Of a DNA stretch of 39,995 nt, positions 1 to 8,322 are shown piece by piece (position 1 is the stretch's first letter; every line of letters begins with the position of its first letter). The position numbers were made by a program, and so were the translations under genes. The notes below the pieces were generated by a model. It was not told where the DNA came from, did not search any database, and saw only the letters and a program-made list of their open reading frames with translations. The DNA is from Mycolicibacterium peregrinum (lineage in GTDB: Bacteria; Actinomycetota; Actinomycetes; Mycobacteriales; Mycobacteriaceae): NCBI RefSeq assembly GCF_001665625.1, contig NZ_LZSY01000120.1:1-39995 (forward strand). Direction: 5' to 3'.

Positions 1-591
1 ATCCATGTGGTGCAGCGCTACCTCGGGCACGCCTCGCCGGCGATGACCCTGCGCTATGCCGCCACCCTGCAAGCGACGGCCGAAGCGGAGTTCCTGCGGC
101 ACAAAAAGATCGGCGCTCATGGCGCCGACATCGCCATCAGCCCGTCTGATGTCTATGACATGACCCAGCTCTCGGCGCGTACCGACCGGGTGCTGCCCAA
201 CGGCGTGTGCCTGCTGCCGCCGGTGGCCACCTGCGACAAGGGCAACGCCTGCTTGTCGTGTGGGCATTTCGCCACCGACGCCACCCACCTCGACGAACTG
301 GTCGACCAACGCGTCAAGACCTTGACGTTGATCGACGTCCGCCGCGAGCAGTACCGTGCACGCACCGGGCGCGAGCTCACCGACGACAACGTGTGGATCC
401 ACGAGCGTCGCCGCGAAATCGCCTCGCTGGATGCCATCCTCGACCGGCTCCACCGCGACGACGTGACCGATGACGGCGCGAACAGCGTCGCGGGTGCCGG
501 TACCGCCAACCGGGCACCCACCCTGCGCACCGCGACCCGGGGAAGTCACGAATCCGTGCTGCGCAAGGCCGATCCGGACACGCCGCGATGA
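1..591 (+). CDS. Tyrosine recombinase / transposase, Tn554 TnpB-like (3' part only)
   Basis: The reading frame is open from base 1, so the gene begins outside the window and only about 196 C-terminal residues are present. The first residues contain the end of the tyrosine-recombinase catalytic domain: RYLGH (box II His region), then LRYA, which carries the presumed nucleophilic tyrosine. A cysteine cluster follows (CDKGNACLSCGHF), as in the zinc-finger-like tail of Tn554-family TnpB proteins, and then a helical charged tail. Its stop overlaps the start of the next gene by ATGA. In Tn554-type elements TnpA, TnpB and TnpC act together in site-specific transposition without terminal inverted repeats. 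The family call rests on the cysteine tail and the partner gene. Whether the upstream part is intact cannot be seen. Confidence 0.75.
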   Translation: MHVVQRYLGHASPAMTLRYAATLQATAEAEFLRHKKIGAHGADIAISPSDVYDMTQLSARTDRVLPNGVCLLPPVATCDKGNACLSCGHFATDATHLDELVDQRVKTLTLIDVRREQYRARTGRELTDDNVWIHERRREIASLDAILDRLHRDDVTDDGANSVAGAGTANRAPTLRTATRGSHESVLRKADPDTPR

Positions 592-1001
592 GCCGCCCCA
601 AGCCGCCACCGCCCACCCAGAAGGCACTCGATGCGCTGGACCAATACCGCCGGGCCCGCAGCGATGAGAAGCGCCGCGACATCGAGAAGGCGATCGCCTA
701 CCTGCGCAAGACCAACGCCGACATCAACTTCTCCACCGTGTCCCGCCGCGCCAAGGTGTCCCGCAAAACCATCTACAAACACGACGACCTGGTGACCGTC
801 ATCGAGCAATACCGCGGCCGGCATACCGACCGAGAACCGGCATCGACTGGCCGCGAAACCAGCATCCACGCCGCGCTGCGCCACACACTCGCCGCCAAGG
901 ACAAAGAGATCGCCGCACTCAAAGCCACCGTCGCAGAACAACAATCAACCATCGAGCTGCTCTACGGCCAACTCGACACCCTGCAGGAACAGACCCCCTG
1001 A
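588..1001 (+). CDS. DUF6262-type (TnpC-like) transposition accessory protein
   Basis: This 137-residue protein overlaps the recombinase stop by ATGA, so the two are co-translated. Residues about 40-70 form a helix-turn-helix-like segment (INFSTVSRRAKVSRKTIYKH). Residues about 95-135 are a likely coiled coil (LAAKDKEIAALKATVAEQ). This combination directly after a Tn554-like TnpB matches the DUF6262/TnpC accessory proteins, which help set the orientation and efficiency of Tn554 transposition. The 224 bases after the stop hold no gene. They contain only short inverted repeats such as GCCGATCGGC (1186-1195) and are a plausible place for the element end, but no end can be defined without the target sequence. 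DUF naming is from memory of the family. Confidence 0.65.
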   Translation: MSRPKPPPPTQKALDALDQYRRARSDEKRRDIEKAIAYLRKTNADINFSTVSRRAKVSRKTIYKHDDLVTVIEQYRGRHTDREPASTGRETSIHAALRHTLAAKDKEIAALKATVAEQQSTIELLYGQLDTLQEQTP

Positions 1002-1225
1002 GCCCAGTGCTACGGAGGCGTTCGCGAGCGGTCACGGTGACGGCCGGTGCCGGGCCATGAGTGAGACCTTCCTGGCCTCCTGGGCCAGCTCGTGAGGTGC
1101 CCGTCGGCCCGATTGCCAGGTCATCGACGGGATTTGGCCCGTCGGGCTGTGGTGGGGAGATCTATCCAGGGCGTGTCGGTGTCTGCCGATCGGCCAGTCG
1201 CTGAACCGTCGGCGGCGGACCGGCT

Positions 1226-1915
1226 TTAGTCGGCGGTGACCGCCACGGCATTGTCGCCGGGCGGTGTGGGTGCGGTGGGGGTGGTTTTGCGTTGATGCGT
1301 GGCGAGGAAGTCGTCGACGATGCGTGTGGTGTCGTGGGGGGTCATGGTGTGCAGTCCGGTCATGCGGGCGAAGGCGAGCGGCCCGATCAGTTGGCACAAC
1401 GCCAGGGTCAGGTCGAAGTCGTCGAGTTCGACGCGGGCTTCGGCGCTTTGCAGAATGGCGTCGAAGGGTTGTCGATATTGGTCGACGACTCGTGCCCGCA
1501 GCGTGCCGGCCGCGTGTTCACCGCCGGTGTGGTCGGCTGTTGCGGTGGGACCGAGGGACAGCCAGGCCAGCATGGTGACGTGTAGCGGGGCGTCGGCGAA
1601 CAGCGCCGCCTGACGGGTGAGCAGTTCGATGAGGCGTTCGCGCACCGTCCCGCTGGCCGGTGCCGGCGGGGTGACTTGGGGTAGCAGCCGTTCGAAGGTG
1701 GCCGCCAGCAGGTGCGACGAACTGCCGAAGTGGCGGTAGAGGGTGGTTCGGGCCACCTTGGAGGCCTTGGTGACCGCCTCGACGGTGACGGCCTCGACAC
1801 CACCGGTACTGAGCAGCGCGGCCGCGGCGTCCAGTAAGCGATTGCGGGACCGGGTGCGGCGGGGGTCGATATCGTCGTCTTCGTCGTGGACTCGATCCGG
1901 CTGGCTGCTGCTCAC
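1226..1915 (-). CDS. TetR/AcrR family transcriptional regulator
   Basis: This is a 229-residue repressor-type protein with an N-terminal TetR DNA-binding domain. The segment RNRLLDAAAALLSTGG is followed by the recognition helix region VARTTLYRHFGSSSHLL at roughly residues 50-66. The C-terminal ligand-binding part is helical and not family-specific. The open frame extends far upstream. The GTG at 1915 was chosen because GAGGAG lies 5 bases before it; a GTG at 1921 is also possible but too close to that site. The gene is divergent from the thioesterase gene, and an operator array (1976-2009) lies between them, so it probably represses itself and the neighbouring promoter. The ligand is unknown. 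Confidence 0.85.
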   Translation of the reverse strand: MSSSQPDRVHDEDDDIDPRRTRSRNRLLDAAAALLSTGGVEAVTVEAVTKASKVARTTLYRHFGSSSHLLAATFERLLPQVTPPAPASGTVRERLIELLTRQAALFADAPLHVTMLAWLSLGPTATADHTGGEHAAGTLRARVVDQYRQPFDAILQSAEARVELDDFDLTLALCQLIGPLAFARMTGLHTMTPHDTTRIVDDFLATHQRKTTPTAPTPPGDNAVAVTAD

Positions 1916-1975
1916 ACTCACTCTCCTCGCCGCTTCCCCCTTTATGGCCAACGGTTCCGCCCGCCCGACACTTAT

Positions 1976-2009
1976 GGTACCAACAGTAGCGTAGCGAAAC
2001 TGATCGTAC
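1976..2009. promoter_or_regulatory. TetR-type operator array, copy 1 (divergent promoter)
   Basis: Four pentamer half-sites lie exactly 10 bp apart: GGTAC (1976), GTAGC (1986), GAAAC (1996) and GTACT (2006). The same arrangement occurs at 3258-3292 and 3821-3855. The core AGTAGCGTAGCGA is identical to that of copy 3. It lies between the divergent tetR (start 1915) and thioesterase (start 2022) genes, just ahead of the GGAGG ribosome site of the latter. This is the least palindromic of the three copies. Confidence 0.6.
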
Positions 2010-2021
2010 TGGAGGTATCGG

Positions 2022-2588
2022 GTGTCCGAGCACGTGCCGTGTCGGGATGCGGTACCCGACGGTGACCGTGAGGTTGGGCCGCCCGCGGAACCGTTGCCCG
2101 CCCACACCCCGAACTGTATGGGCTGCGGCCCGGACAACCCTCACGGCCTGCAGCTGGTGGTGTACCGCTGCGGCGAGCAGGTGTATGCCGATGCGACCTT
2201 CGACGAACGCCACATCGGGGCGCCGGGATTGGCGCACGGCGGCGCGGTGGCGGCCGCCTGCGATGACGTACTGGGCTTCACGCTGTGGATCGCCGGCACA
2301 CCGGCGGTGACGCGCCGTCTGACCGTCGAGTATTTGCTGCCGGTGCCACTGCACCAACCGCACCGGATCACCGCGCACATCACCGAGCGCAACGGCCGCG
2401 CCCTGCATATCCGCGCGACAGGCACCGACACCGACGGCGTCACCCGGTTCACCGCGAGCGCGGTGTTCGTCGTGGTGAGCACCGACCACTTCGCCGCCCA
2501 CGGTGATCTGGCGGCGTTCGATGGCCTCCTGGAACAGTTCACCCGCAGCAAGCGGGCCCACGCCGACCCGCACGACCCGGCACCGTGA
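2022..2588 (+). CDS. PaaI-type hotdog-fold thioesterase
   Basis: This 188-residue protein resembles the PaaI/acyl-CoA thioesterase family. It has NCMGCGPDNPHGLQL near the N-terminus, then the hotdog central helix region GLAHGGAVAAACDDVLGF (about residues 68-85), and LTVEYLLPVPLHQP for the dimer strand. HGG followed by an acidic residue is the usual active-site neighbourhood. Such enzymes hydrolyse acyl-CoA thioesters in the cytoplasm. The GTG start has GGAGG seven bases upstream. Its stop overlaps the next regulator by GTGA, making a thioesterase-regulator operon. Its place next to a KstR-like regulator and an MmpL transporter suggests a lipid or acyl-CoA substrate; that link is inference. 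Confidence 0.8.
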   Translation: MSEHVPCRDAVPDGDREVGPPAEPLPAHTPNCMGCGPDNPHGLQLVVYRCGEQVYADATFDERHIGAPGLAHGGAVAAACDDVLGFTLWIAGTPAVTRRLTVEYLLPVPLHQPHRITAHITERNGRALHIRATGTDTDGVTRFTASAVFVVVSTDHFAAHGDLAAFDGLLEQFTRSKRAHADPHDPAP

Positions 2589-3256
2589 CCGCGACCGACA
2601 CCGAAGCCCACCCCACAAGGCAACAATCCCAGTCGGATTCGCCGCCGGTGGCGCCACACCCGAGCGCGCCGCCGCGTCCGCGCACGCCGACGCGACACCG
2701 AGAGGCGATTCTGGATGCGGCACTGACGGTGGCCGCCGCGGGCGGGTATGAGGCCGTGCGGATGCGCACGGTAGCCGATCGGGCCGGTATCGCGGTCGGC
2801 ACGCTCTACCGCTACTTCCCGTCCAAGACCCACCTGCTGGTCTCAGCGCTGGCCCGAGAATTCGGGCGGCTGCAGGCCGCCCAGGACTGGGCCGCCACCG
2901 GCACGACACCTCAGCAGCGACTGGATCGGCTGACCGGTTATCTGCACGAACACTGGCAGCGCGACATTCATCTCACCGACGCCATGACACGGGCATTCGT
3001 CGCCGCCGACAGCACCACCGCCGCCGCCCTCGACGAGGCCGCCGCGGTCATCCAACGCCTGCTCGCCCACACCCTGGGCGGCGACACGCCCGGGCCGCTC
3101 GATCAGCCGGTCGCCGAACTCCTCGCCGACATCTGGCTGGCGAACCTGACCGCCTTCATCGGCCGGCGGGCCTCGGCGGCCCAGACCCGTGACCGCATCG
3201 ATCGGGCCAGCCGGCGCATCGTGGATCGCCTGGCCACCCTCACCCCCGACAGTTAA
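2585..3256 (+). CDS. KstR-like TetR family transcriptional regulator
   Basis: This 223-residue protein starts at GTG in a 4-base overlap with the thioesterase stop. After a disordered, proline-rich N-terminus of about 35 residues comes a TetR domain with RMRTVADRAGIAVGTLYRYF followed by PSKTHLLVSALAREFGRL. These segments are strikingly like KstR, the TetR regulator of cholesterol catabolism in mycobacteria. The C-terminal part also follows KstR (LTDAMTRAFVAADS, ADIWLANLTAFIGRRASA). KstR binds sterol-derived acyl-CoA thioesters, so a related ligand would fit the co-transcribed thioesterase. The surroundings are not the chromosomal kstR locus, so this is a mobile paralogue. The operators seen here do not resemble what I recall of the KstR box. 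Confidence 0.82.
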   Translation: MTATDTEAHPTRQQSQSDSPPVAPHPSAPPRPRTPTRHREAILDAALTVAAAGGYEAVRMRTVADRAGIAVGTLYRYFPSKTHLLVSALAREFGRLQAAQDWAATGTTPQQRLDRLTGYLHEHWQRDIHLTDAMTRAFVAADSTTAAALDEAAAVIQRLLAHTLGGDTPGPLDQPVAELLADIWLANLTAFIGRRASAAQTRDRIDRASRRIVDRLATLTPDS

Positions 3257-3257
3257 C

Positions 3258-3292
3258 GATACTAATAGTATCGCAGCGATACTTACCGTACC
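3258..3292. promoter_or_regulatory. TetR-type operator array, copy 2 (best palindrome)
   Basis: Half-sites GATAC (3258), GTATC (3268), GATAC (3278) and GTACC (3288) are spaced 10 bp apart in alternating orientation. The first pair forms a perfect 15-bp palindrome, GATACTAATAGTATC. The second and third form another, GTATCGCAGCGATAC, overlapping the first by five bases. The array begins two bases after the KstR-like gene and lies 39 bases before the DUF6188 start, where it should control transcription of that gene. Confidence 0.7.
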
Positions 3293-3330
3293 CTTCAGAT
3301 GCGACCCAAAGACGTGTCGAAGGAGGCGCC

Positions 3331-3765
3331 ATGTTCACCCAATGGATCGAAGACTGCGTCGTGCAACGCGTGTCGCTGCGCGACGGGTTGGTGTTGGACC
3401 TCGATGGCTACAGCGAGCTGGTGATTTCGCGCCCCCTGCGGCTGACACTGCCGCCCATCGGGGACTTTCCGGCCGAGGAAGTGCTCATCGACCCCGACCG
3501 GGTCGCGGTGCACGAACGCCCGCTGCTCGACCTGGCCGGCGCGGTGTGCACGCACGCCCGATACGGCGATGACGGCGCGTTGCACCTGGGCTTTTCCCGC
3601 GGACACCGCATCGATGTCGAGGCCGACGCGCACGCCACAGCCTGGGAGCTCTACGGCAAACGGCACGGATACATGGCCTGCCTGCCGCGTGGCCGGGTCC
3701 GGGTGGTCCGCCACGACATCCCCGACGACGACGACACCGACGCCGGCGTCGGTGCGGGTCGCTAG
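3331..3765 (+). CDS. DUF6188-type mycobacterial protein of unknown function
   Basis: This 144-residue soluble protein has an AAGGAGG-like ribosome site about 5 bases before its ATG. Recognisable segments are LVLDLDGYSELVISRPLRL, EEVLIDPDRVAVHERPLL and WELYGKRHGYMACLPRGRV. I associate these with a small family (DUF6188) common in mycobacteria, some members of which lie near transporters. It has no signal peptide, membrane segment or known catalytic motif. The acidic tail (DDDDTD) is probably disordered. An operator array lies immediately upstream, and another separates it from the MmpL gene, so it belongs to the same regulon. Its function is unknown. Confidence 0.7.
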   Translation: MFTQWIEDCVVQRVSLRDGLVLDLDGYSELVISRPLRLTLPPIGDFPAEEVLIDPDRVAVHERPLLDLAGAVCTHARYGDDGALHLGFSRGHRIDVEADAHATAWELYGKRHGYMACLPRGRVRVVRHDIPDDDDTDAGVGAGR

Positions 3766-3820
3766 CGGCCCCCAAGACGCGCCCGCGCGGCACCCTCGGA
3801 CGCGCCGCGCCAACCACTGT

Positions 3821-3855
3821 GGTACTGCTAGTAGCGTAGCGATACCGATAGTTCC
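3821..3855. promoter_or_regulatory. TetR-type operator array, copy 3 (MmpL promoter)
   Basis: Half-sites GGTAC (3821), GTAGC (3831), GATAC (3841) and GTTCC (3851) occur at the same 10-bp spacing as in the arrays at 1976 and 3258. The array ends about 20 bases before the GTG start of the MmpL gene, so it very likely overlaps its promoter. The core matches copy 1 base for base over AGTAGCGTAGCGA. Confidence 0.65.
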
Positions 3856-3875
3856 TTTTCTCGGGTGGAGGGGTA

Positions 3876-6800
3876 GTGACCGACAGCGATCCGGATGGTT
3901 CGGGCACCGCGATGAATGTTCGGCGGCGATACCGCCGTTCGGCCGAACCGGCGGATTCCAGCGAGTACAGCGCGCGGTTGGCGGCGCTGGCGAGGTTCAC
4001 GGTGAGGCACAAGGCGCTGGTGATCGGAGCCTGGCTCGGCGTCGCGGTGGTGCTGGCACTGCTGTTTCCCCAATTGGAAACCGTGGTGCGGCAGCAATCG
4101 GCGGAGCTGCTCCCACATGATGTGCCGTCGTTTCAGACAGTGGACCGGATGAGCGCGGCGTTCGGCGAACAAGGTTCCAAGACAATGGTGTTCGTCGCGA
4201 TGGAAGACCCCGCCGGGCTGACGCCGTCGACGCGGGAGCGCTACGACGACCTGGTGGCGCGGCTACGCGGCGACACCGCACACGTCTTGCTGGTTCAGGA
4301 TCTGCTGGCCGACCCGATCACCGCGACGCAGGCGGTCAGCGCGGACCGCAAGGCCTGGTTTCTGCCGGTCGGGGTGGCCGGCACCCTGGGCGATCCCGCC
4401 GCCGCTGAATCCGTGCAAGCGGTGCGCGACATCGCCGCCGAGGTGTTCGCCGGCTCGACGATCACCGCGTACGTGACCGGCCCGCCCGCCACGTTCAGCG
4501 ACCAGATCGCGGCCGCCGAACACGACCTGGTGCTGATTTCGATCGCCACCGCCGGCCTGATCGCGGCGATCCTGCTCATCGTGTACCGCTCGGTGTTCAC
4601 CGCGCTGCTGCCGCTGCTGGTGATCGCGGTGAGCCTGGTCGTCGGGCGCGGTGTGCTCTCGGCCCTGGGCCAGCTGGGAATGCCGGTCTCGCAATTCACC
4701 GTGGCGTTCATGACCGCGATCCTGCTGGGAGCCGGCACCGACTACACGGTGTTTCTGATCAGCCGTTACCACGAGCAGCGCCGCGCACAGGTGCCGCCCG
4801 ATCAGGCCATCGTGCACGCCACCGCCAGCATCGGCCGGGTCATCCTGGCCTCGGCGGCCACCGTCGCCTGCGCATTCCTGGCCATGGTGTTCGCTCAACT
4901 GAGCGTGTTCGCCGCCCTCGGGCCAGCCTGCGCGGTTGCCGTCTTGTTCGGATTCCTGGCCACCGTGACGCTGCTGCCACCGGTGCTGGCGCTGGCCGCC
5001 AGACGCGGCATCGGCGACCCCAAACCCGACCGCACCCGCCGCTACTGGAACCGCGTCGCGGTCGCGGTGGTCCGCCGACCCGTGCCCCTGCTGATCGCCA
5101 GCCTGGTCATCCTGCTGACCCTGGCCGCGGCCACCACAACGATGAAGATCAGCTACGACGACCGCAAAGGCCAGCCCGCCACCACCGCCAGCAACCAGGG
5201 CTACCAACTCCTCGACCGCCACTTCCCCAAAGACATCGTCATCACCGAATTCCTCGTCGTGGAAAACCCCACCGACATGCGCACCGCAAAAGGGCTGGCC
5301 GACCTCGACGAAATGGCCTCCCGCGTCTCCCAGATCCCCGGAGTCACCACAGTGTCCGGCGTCACACGCCCCACCGGAGCCCGCCTCGAACAAGCCCAAC
5401 TCTCCTGGCAGAACGGCCAGATCGGCGACAAGATGGCCGGCGCCGTCGCCGACGGCAACGCCAGAAAAGACGACCTCACCAAGCTCACCAGCGGCGCCGA
5501 CCAACTCGCCGGCGGCCTGGCCCAACTCGACACCACCGTACGCACCGCCCTGACCCCACTGACCGCGACACTCACCCAAGCCCAGACCGCCGGCACCCAG
5601 ATTCAGCAGTTCCGGCCCCTGCTGCAACAACTTTCGGCCACCGCCCCCGGCGTCGACCGCGCCATCCAATCCGGTCCCGGACTGCGACCCCTGGCCGAAC
5701 AAGCCCAACACGCCATCGCCGTCCTCGACCCCCTCACCGGCGCCCTCAACACCTCACCGTGGTGTGCCACCACACCCCAATGCGCCCAGATCCGCGACCA
5801 AGTCCAGACACTGGTGAGCTTGCGCGACAGCGGATTGTTCACCCAGATCGCCGAACTCGGCGATCGCTACAACCCCGACACCAACGCCACCGTCGCCGGC
5901 ACCCTGGCCACCGTCCAAACCGCGGTCACCACCCTCGACAAAGCCTTCGCAACCCTCGGAGACCCCGCCGACCTGGCCGGCAACATCCGACGCCTCCAAG
6001 ACGGCATCAGCCAACTCGCCTCCGGCGCCCAAGCCCTGGCCACCGGCGTCCACGCACTGGCCGACTCCAACATCGAAATGCTGTCGGGGATGAGCCAGAT
6101 CGCCACCCAACTCCAAAACGCCGCCCGCGCCACCACCAACTCGGACTCCTCCAGCGGCTTCTACCTGCCCGCCAACACCTTCCAAAACCGCCAATTCACC
6201 GATATGGCAAAACAATTCCTCTCCCCAGACGGAAAAACAGCACGCTTTGCCATCGAAACCAGCCACGACCCCTACAGCGCCGAAGCAACCCGCCTCGCAC
6301 ACGAAATCACCGACGTCGCCAACGCCGCACGCCCCAACACCTCACTGCACCAAGCCACCGTCTCCGTTGCCGGGTTCCCCGCCGTCAACTCCGACATCCA
6401 ACGACTGCTGCGAGCCGACTTCGCCCAACTCGCCCTCGCCACACTGCTCATCGTCGGACTCATCCTCGTACTACTACTGCGCGCCCTGCTCGCCCCGCTC
6501 TACCTGCTCGGCACCGTCGTGCTCAACTACCTGGCCTCACTGGGCATCGGCGTCCTCATCTTCCAATGGGGACTCGGACACGAAATCGCCTGGCCAGTAC
6601 CACTACTCGCGTTCATCATCCTGGTCGCAGTCGGCGCCGACTACAACATGCTGCTCGTCTCACGACTACGCGAAGAATCAGGACACAACATCCGCGTCGG
6701 CGTACTGCGCACCGTCGCCAACACCGGCTCCGTCATCACCTCAGCCGGACTCATCTTCGCCGCCAGCATGTTCGGCCTCATGGTCGGCTCGATCGCCATC

Positions 6801-6983
6801 ATGATCCAAGCCGGCCTCATCATCGGCTGCGGACTCCTACTCGACACCTTCCTCGTGCGCACCCTCACCGTCCCCGCCATCGCCACACTCCTACGCGAAG
6901 CCAGCTGGTGGCCCCAACGAGCCACCCGCAGCCCGACAGCCACCACCCACTCCACACCACCACAACTAGCCACCCGTCATTAA
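3876..6983 (+). CDS. MmpL family RND transporter
   Basis: This 1035-residue integral membrane transporter has two-fold internal symmetry. A first membrane helix (about residues 48-68) precedes an extracellular domain. Helices 2-6 (about 220-380) follow and contain GAGTDYTVFLISRYHEQRR, the first MMPL signature. A long second extracellular domain (about 430-840) is rich in Gln/Thr/Ala helices that suggest a coiled coil. The second helix bundle (about 845-1000) contains GADYNMLLVSRLREE. MmpL proteins use the proton gradient to export lipids, siderophores or drugs across the mycobacterial inner membrane, and the Asp-Tyr pairs are the expected proton-relay residues. No MmpS partner is seen next to it. 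The GTG start sits just after GGTGGAGGGG; an ATG at 3912 is an alternative. Confidence 0.93.
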   Translation: MTDSDPDGSGTAMNVRRRYRRSAEPADSSEYSARLAALARFTVRHKALVIGAWLGVAVVLALLFPQLETVVRQQSAELLPHDVPSFQTVDRMSAAFGEQGSKTMVFVAMEDPAGLTPSTRERYDDLVARLRGDTAHVLLVQDLLADPITATQAVSADRKAWFLPVGVAGTLGDPAAAESVQAVRDIAAEVFAGSTITAYVTGPPATFSDQIAAAEHDLVLISIATAGLIAAILLIVYRSVFTALLPLLVIAVSLVVGRGVLSALGQLGMPVSQFTVAFMTAILLGAGTDYTVFLISRYHEQRRAQVPPDQAIVHATASIGRVILASAATVACAFLAMVFAQLSVFAALGPACAVAVLFGFLATVTLLPPVLALAARRGIGDPKPDRTRRYWNRVAVAVVRRPVPLLIASLVILLTLAAATTTMKISYDDRKGQPATTASNQGYQLLDRHFPKDIVITEFLVVENPTDMRTAKGLADLDEMASRVSQIPGVTTVSGVTRPTGARLEQAQLSWQNGQIGDKMAGAVADGNARKDDLTKLTSGADQLAGGLAQLDTTVRTALTPLTATLTQAQTAGTQIQQFRPLLQQLSATAPGVDRAIQSGPGLRPLAEQAQHAIAVLDPLTGALNTSPWCATTPQCAQIRDQVQTLVSLRDSGLFTQIAELGDRYNPDTNATVAGTLATVQTAVTTLDKAFATLGDPADLAGNIRRLQDGISQLASGAQALATGVHALADSNIEMLSGMSQIATQLQNAARATTNSDSSSGFYLPANTFQNRQFTDMAKQFLSPDGKTARFAIETSHDPYSAEATRLAHEITDVANAARPNTSLHQATVSVAGFPAVNSDIQRLLRADFAQLALATLLIVGLILVLLLRALLAPLYLLGTVVLNYLASLGIGVLIFQWGLGHEIAWPVPLLAFIILVAVGADYNMLLVSRLREESGHNIRVGVLRTVANTGSVITSAGLIFAASMFGLMVGSIAIMIQAGLIIGCGLLLDTFLVRTLTVPAIATLLREASWWPQRATRSPTATTHSTPPQLATRH

Positions 6984-7253
6984 GAACCAACACCCGCGCC
7001 CACGCCGAACAAGTCACCGCACTCGTCACCGACGGCACCCCCGCCATGATGGGCGGCGACGAAGCGATGGGCTCCCGAACCATCGCGCCAGCCAGACCGC
7101 ACCAACCAACCCCTAACCGGAAACACCGGCGGCCCAGCCTGTTACCGATCAGTCCAAGCCAGCCAGCTCGCCTCAGCGGTAACAACAGTGAACATCAGAA
7201 TGTGACCCCAGATAACTCGCGACTTCGACTCCTCAAACCTTGTCGTCCAGCAG

Positions 7254-8210
7254 ATGGCTGTCGCTAAGGAGAACGGCGAGGAAAACTGGAGCGATATCGA
7301 AGCAGCCATCGGGCGACTCACCAGACTTAAAGGCAGCTTGCAGCAGGTCCAAACCGTCTACGAGTCAACGCTCGCCATCCAGGCGGCGTTCTCGGAATAC
7401 CTGGAACTCGTCGCGCCGCCTGATCTACTCGCCCGGGTCGGGAAGGACTCCGCAGAGGGTTCCTTGGCCGTGAAGTCAATGGCGTCTTTTATCGGAGACG
7501 TCGCCAAGACATCGTCGACCTTCGAGTCCTTCGCCTTCCCCACCGAGACCAGCCATTACCACCTTTTCAACTTCCTGTTCGTGAACTTCAACTACACGCC
7601 TCTACTCGATGACTACGCCTTTCGTGACGCCCAGCAGTTCCGGCCGCAATTGCACACGCGTGCCGACCGGAATTTCATGTTTTGGCCCAACCCAACGGGC
7701 CGTCCGGGTGGATTCGGCAACCACGAAACCGGTTGGTCCAGTTACGTCCGCAGCGAGGTCATCCATCCTCACGGGCAGCAGGCAATTCCGCGGTCCCTTC
7801 TGTTCGGGATCGACGCGCCCGACAGCTTCGACCAGGGCACAGACCCCCACCGGGAGCTCATGAAGCCGTACTGGGCCATGAATCGCATCGAGTACGGCCA
7901 CCTATTTCCCGACACTCGACTGTTCATCATCTTTGGGTGCTCTCTTGGCGAATCGGACGGCTGGTGGTGGCGACGCGTCTACGAGGCGCTCAATCGCGAG
8001 CGCGACGACGGGAGCCCACGGAGCGAACTCATCATTTATTGGTGGAGCCCAGCTGTGAAGCCCGCCACTCGGGAAGAAGTCCTCGACACCTTCTTCACTG
8101 GTGCCACAGGAAATCTGAACAGCCCTGAGCGAGCGAGCGTGCAGGACCGGATCCAGATCGTGCTGTACACGGACGAGACCCCGCCGCCGGTTTTCCTCGC
8201 CACGCCCTGA
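7254..8210 (+). CDS. AbiH-family abortive-infection protein, N-terminally truncated
   Basis: The 318 residues starting at ATG 7254 contain AbiH landmarks: FVNFNYT (about residue 110), a histidine-glycine pair before LLFGID, and IIFGCSLGESDGWWWRRV (about 223-240). Full-length AbiH proteins normally begin with a nucleotide-binding-like GNGFD...HG segment, which is absent here. The frame upstream is closed by TGA at 7203, so only 16 more codons could be added. The gene is therefore probably a remnant or a displaced 3' part. AbiH acts as a phage-abortive protein in lactococci; the mechanism is not known to me. Base composition is lower in GC than the MmpL cassette and transfer genes around it, suggesting separate acquisition. 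There is no clear ribosome site before 7254. Confidence 0.65.
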   Translation: MAVAKENGEENWSDIEAAIGRLTRLKGSLQQVQTVYESTLAIQAAFSEYLELVAPPDLLARVGKDSAEGSLAVKSMASFIGDVAKTSSTFESFAFPTETSHYHLFNFLFVNFNYTPLLDDYAFRDAQQFRPQLHTRADRNFMFWPNPTGRPGGFGNHETGWSSYVRSEVIHPHGQQAIPRSLLFGIDAPDSFDQGTDPHRELMKPYWAMNRIEYGHLFPDTRLFIIFGCSLGESDGWWWRRVYEALNRERDDGSPRSELIIYWWSPAVKPATREEVLDTFFTGATGNLNSPERASVQDRIQIVLYTDETPPPVFLATP

Positions 8211-8302
8211 CGTCGACGGTGACTCTCAGCGGGCCCACCTCACTAGTTCGGTTACATGTGCACCCGACGAAGAGACCGACACCGGGGTCACGGACCCGGC
8301 AA

Positions 8303-8322
8303 ACTGACCACAAAAGGTCAGT
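8303..8322 (-). terminator. Possible terminator hairpin at the 3' end of the VirB6-like gene
   Basis: A perfect 7-bp stem (ACTGACC / GGTCAGT) with a six-base loop overlaps the stop codon of the minus-strand gene. There is no T-run after it, so it is a weak intrinsic terminator at best, or a stabilising 3' hairpin. Confidence 0.35.

Noticed and set aside
4263..5711. 482-codon antisense open frame within MmpL
   Set aside because: It is a Gly/Gln/Asp-rich antisense shadow of the transporter gene.
5759..7267. 502-codon plus-strand open frame running past the MmpL stop
   Set aside because: It is a shifted frame of the MmpL gene with Arg/His/Pro-rich translation and no domain.
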